DNA of 64,000 nucleotides from Lithodes maja (lineage: Eukaryota; Arthropoda; Malacostraca; Decapoda; Lithodidae): positions 62,001 through 126,000 of the forward strand of contig JBAKBP010003224.1 of NCBI GenBank assembly GCA_037953745.1. Direction: 5' to 3'. Below the pieces are notes generated by a model, which was given only the letters and a program-made list of their open reading frames with translations, made no database searches and had not been told where the DNA came from. The translations under genes were made by a program, and so were the position numbers. Of this stretch, positions 63,479-64,000 are shown piece after piece (position 1 is the first letter of the stretch; every line of letters starts with the position of its first letter).

Positions 63479-63511
63479 GAGTACAAAGGAGTACAAAGGA
63501 GTACAAAGGAA
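63478..63511. repeat. Three-copy AGTACAAAGG short tandem repeat
   Basis: AGTACAAAGG is repeated three times with one-base spacing, directly at the LINE-B fragment end. Confidence 0.85.
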
Positions 63512-63689
63512 ATCAAGCAACAACAGATCCAGTGACCCTTCTAGGTTGCTTGTCCTCCAAAACACTGAGGATCAAGTGTCCAAACAGTGGTTTAGAGTGG
63601 GTAAGGGAACATTGGAAAGGGAATTACTGCCCTGGAACTAATGTCCGTGGCAGGATTAGGAAGTTAGTAGGGGACAGATGGGTTAGTAA
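63512..63689. other. Short spacer, nothing recognised
   Basis: No coding or repeat feature was recognised. Confidence 0.35.
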
Positions 63690-64000
63690 CTGAGGGGGGG
63701 ATAAAATAAAGTTATTCATTTACAAACGCAGTCAGTCGCGGGTTTGATGCGAGATATTTGTCTAGGCGGAGTTTAAATGAATCAACGGTGATGCAGTCTA
63801 TAACGTTTCGGGGAAGCCCATTCCACAAGTTGACAACTCGATTGAAGAAGAAATTCTTAGATTCGTGCGAGTTAAAAGATTTACCAATAATTTTGCAACC
63901 GTTTCCCCGCGTGTAATTAGATTGGTCGATAGTGAAGTACTTACTACAGTTCATATTGTCGATGCCTTTGATGATTTTGAACACTTGAATTAAGTCGCCT
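63690..64000 (-). mobile_element. LINE-E 3' end, continues beyond the window
   Basis: On the minus strand the frame is open from the window edge to a stop at 63,712: GDLIQVFKIIKGIDNMN, YFTIDQSNYTRGNGCKI, FFFNRVVNLWNGLPRNV and DSFKLRLDKYLASNPRL. This is the conserved last domain of CR1/jockey-like LINE reverse transcriptases. The 3' UTR starts at about 63,711. The clade cannot be told from the tail alone. Confidence 0.85.

Overview
The window is eukaryotic and almost entirely transposable-element sequence. LTR retrotransposons with arthropod-type pol, several jockey- and RTE-like LINEs, a tRNA-derived SINE, dense hairpin MITEs and long microsatellites suggest an arthropod, most plausibly a decapod crustacean. 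That assignment is an inference from the element types. No spliced host gene, rRNA, functional tRNA, operon or CRISPR array was recognised.

Region 1 (1-35,677) is a nested stack. Its core is a head-to-tail array of an LTR element, called B here: LTR1 (4208-7056, 5' part cut off), gag copy 1, LTR2 (about 10,675-20,650), gag copy 2, LTR3 (about 31,069-35,677). LTR2 and LTR3 are each about 4.35 kb once their insertions are removed. The interiors hold a gag-like ORF and a proline-rich ORF but no protease, reverse transcriptase or integrase. Other elements landed in this array: Gypsy-A (LTR 2351-4207, SCAN-like gag and protease running off the left edge) in LTR1; a 3' LINE fragment (6031-6708) in LTR1; an apparently intact Ty3/gypsy element, Gypsy-C (11,121-16,749, single 1,718-aa Gag-Pol ORF, near-identical 223-bp LTRs, 5-bp target duplication), in LTR2; a jockey-like LINE-A (20,773-24,207) in gag copy 2; a divergent inverted relative of the B LTR (27,832-31,041); and a tRNA-derived SINE (34,677-34,919) in LTR3. 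Because B is present two or three times, most of these insertions can be checked against an empty site inside the same window.

Region 2 (35,678-50,650) is AT-rich and full of hairpin elements: TA-type and TTAA-type MITEs, a 2.2-kb palindrome with two 1,037-bp arms (42,751-44,950), and LINE pieces. These include a LINE split by another LINE (39,5xx-40,225) and a 5'-truncated LINE with a 13-bp target duplication (47,518-48,727).

Region 3 (50,650-56,100) holds the only non-transposon-like coding sequence, an intronless 248-aa protein-kinase-like ORF (51,185-51,931), a LINE-A 3' copy and microsatellites. Region 4 (56,100-64,000) holds several LINE-B copies (the longest at 58,746-61,930), a minisatellite that grew out of LINE-B reverse-transcriptase sequence, a 297-bp tandem array containing MITE sequence, and a LINE tail at the right edge.

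The genes do not form a pathway. The autonomous elements (Gypsy-C and the LINE-A, B and C families) encode machinery that could mobilise themselves and, by inference, gag-only or non-coding relatives. All comparisons were made by eye, so identities are approximate.
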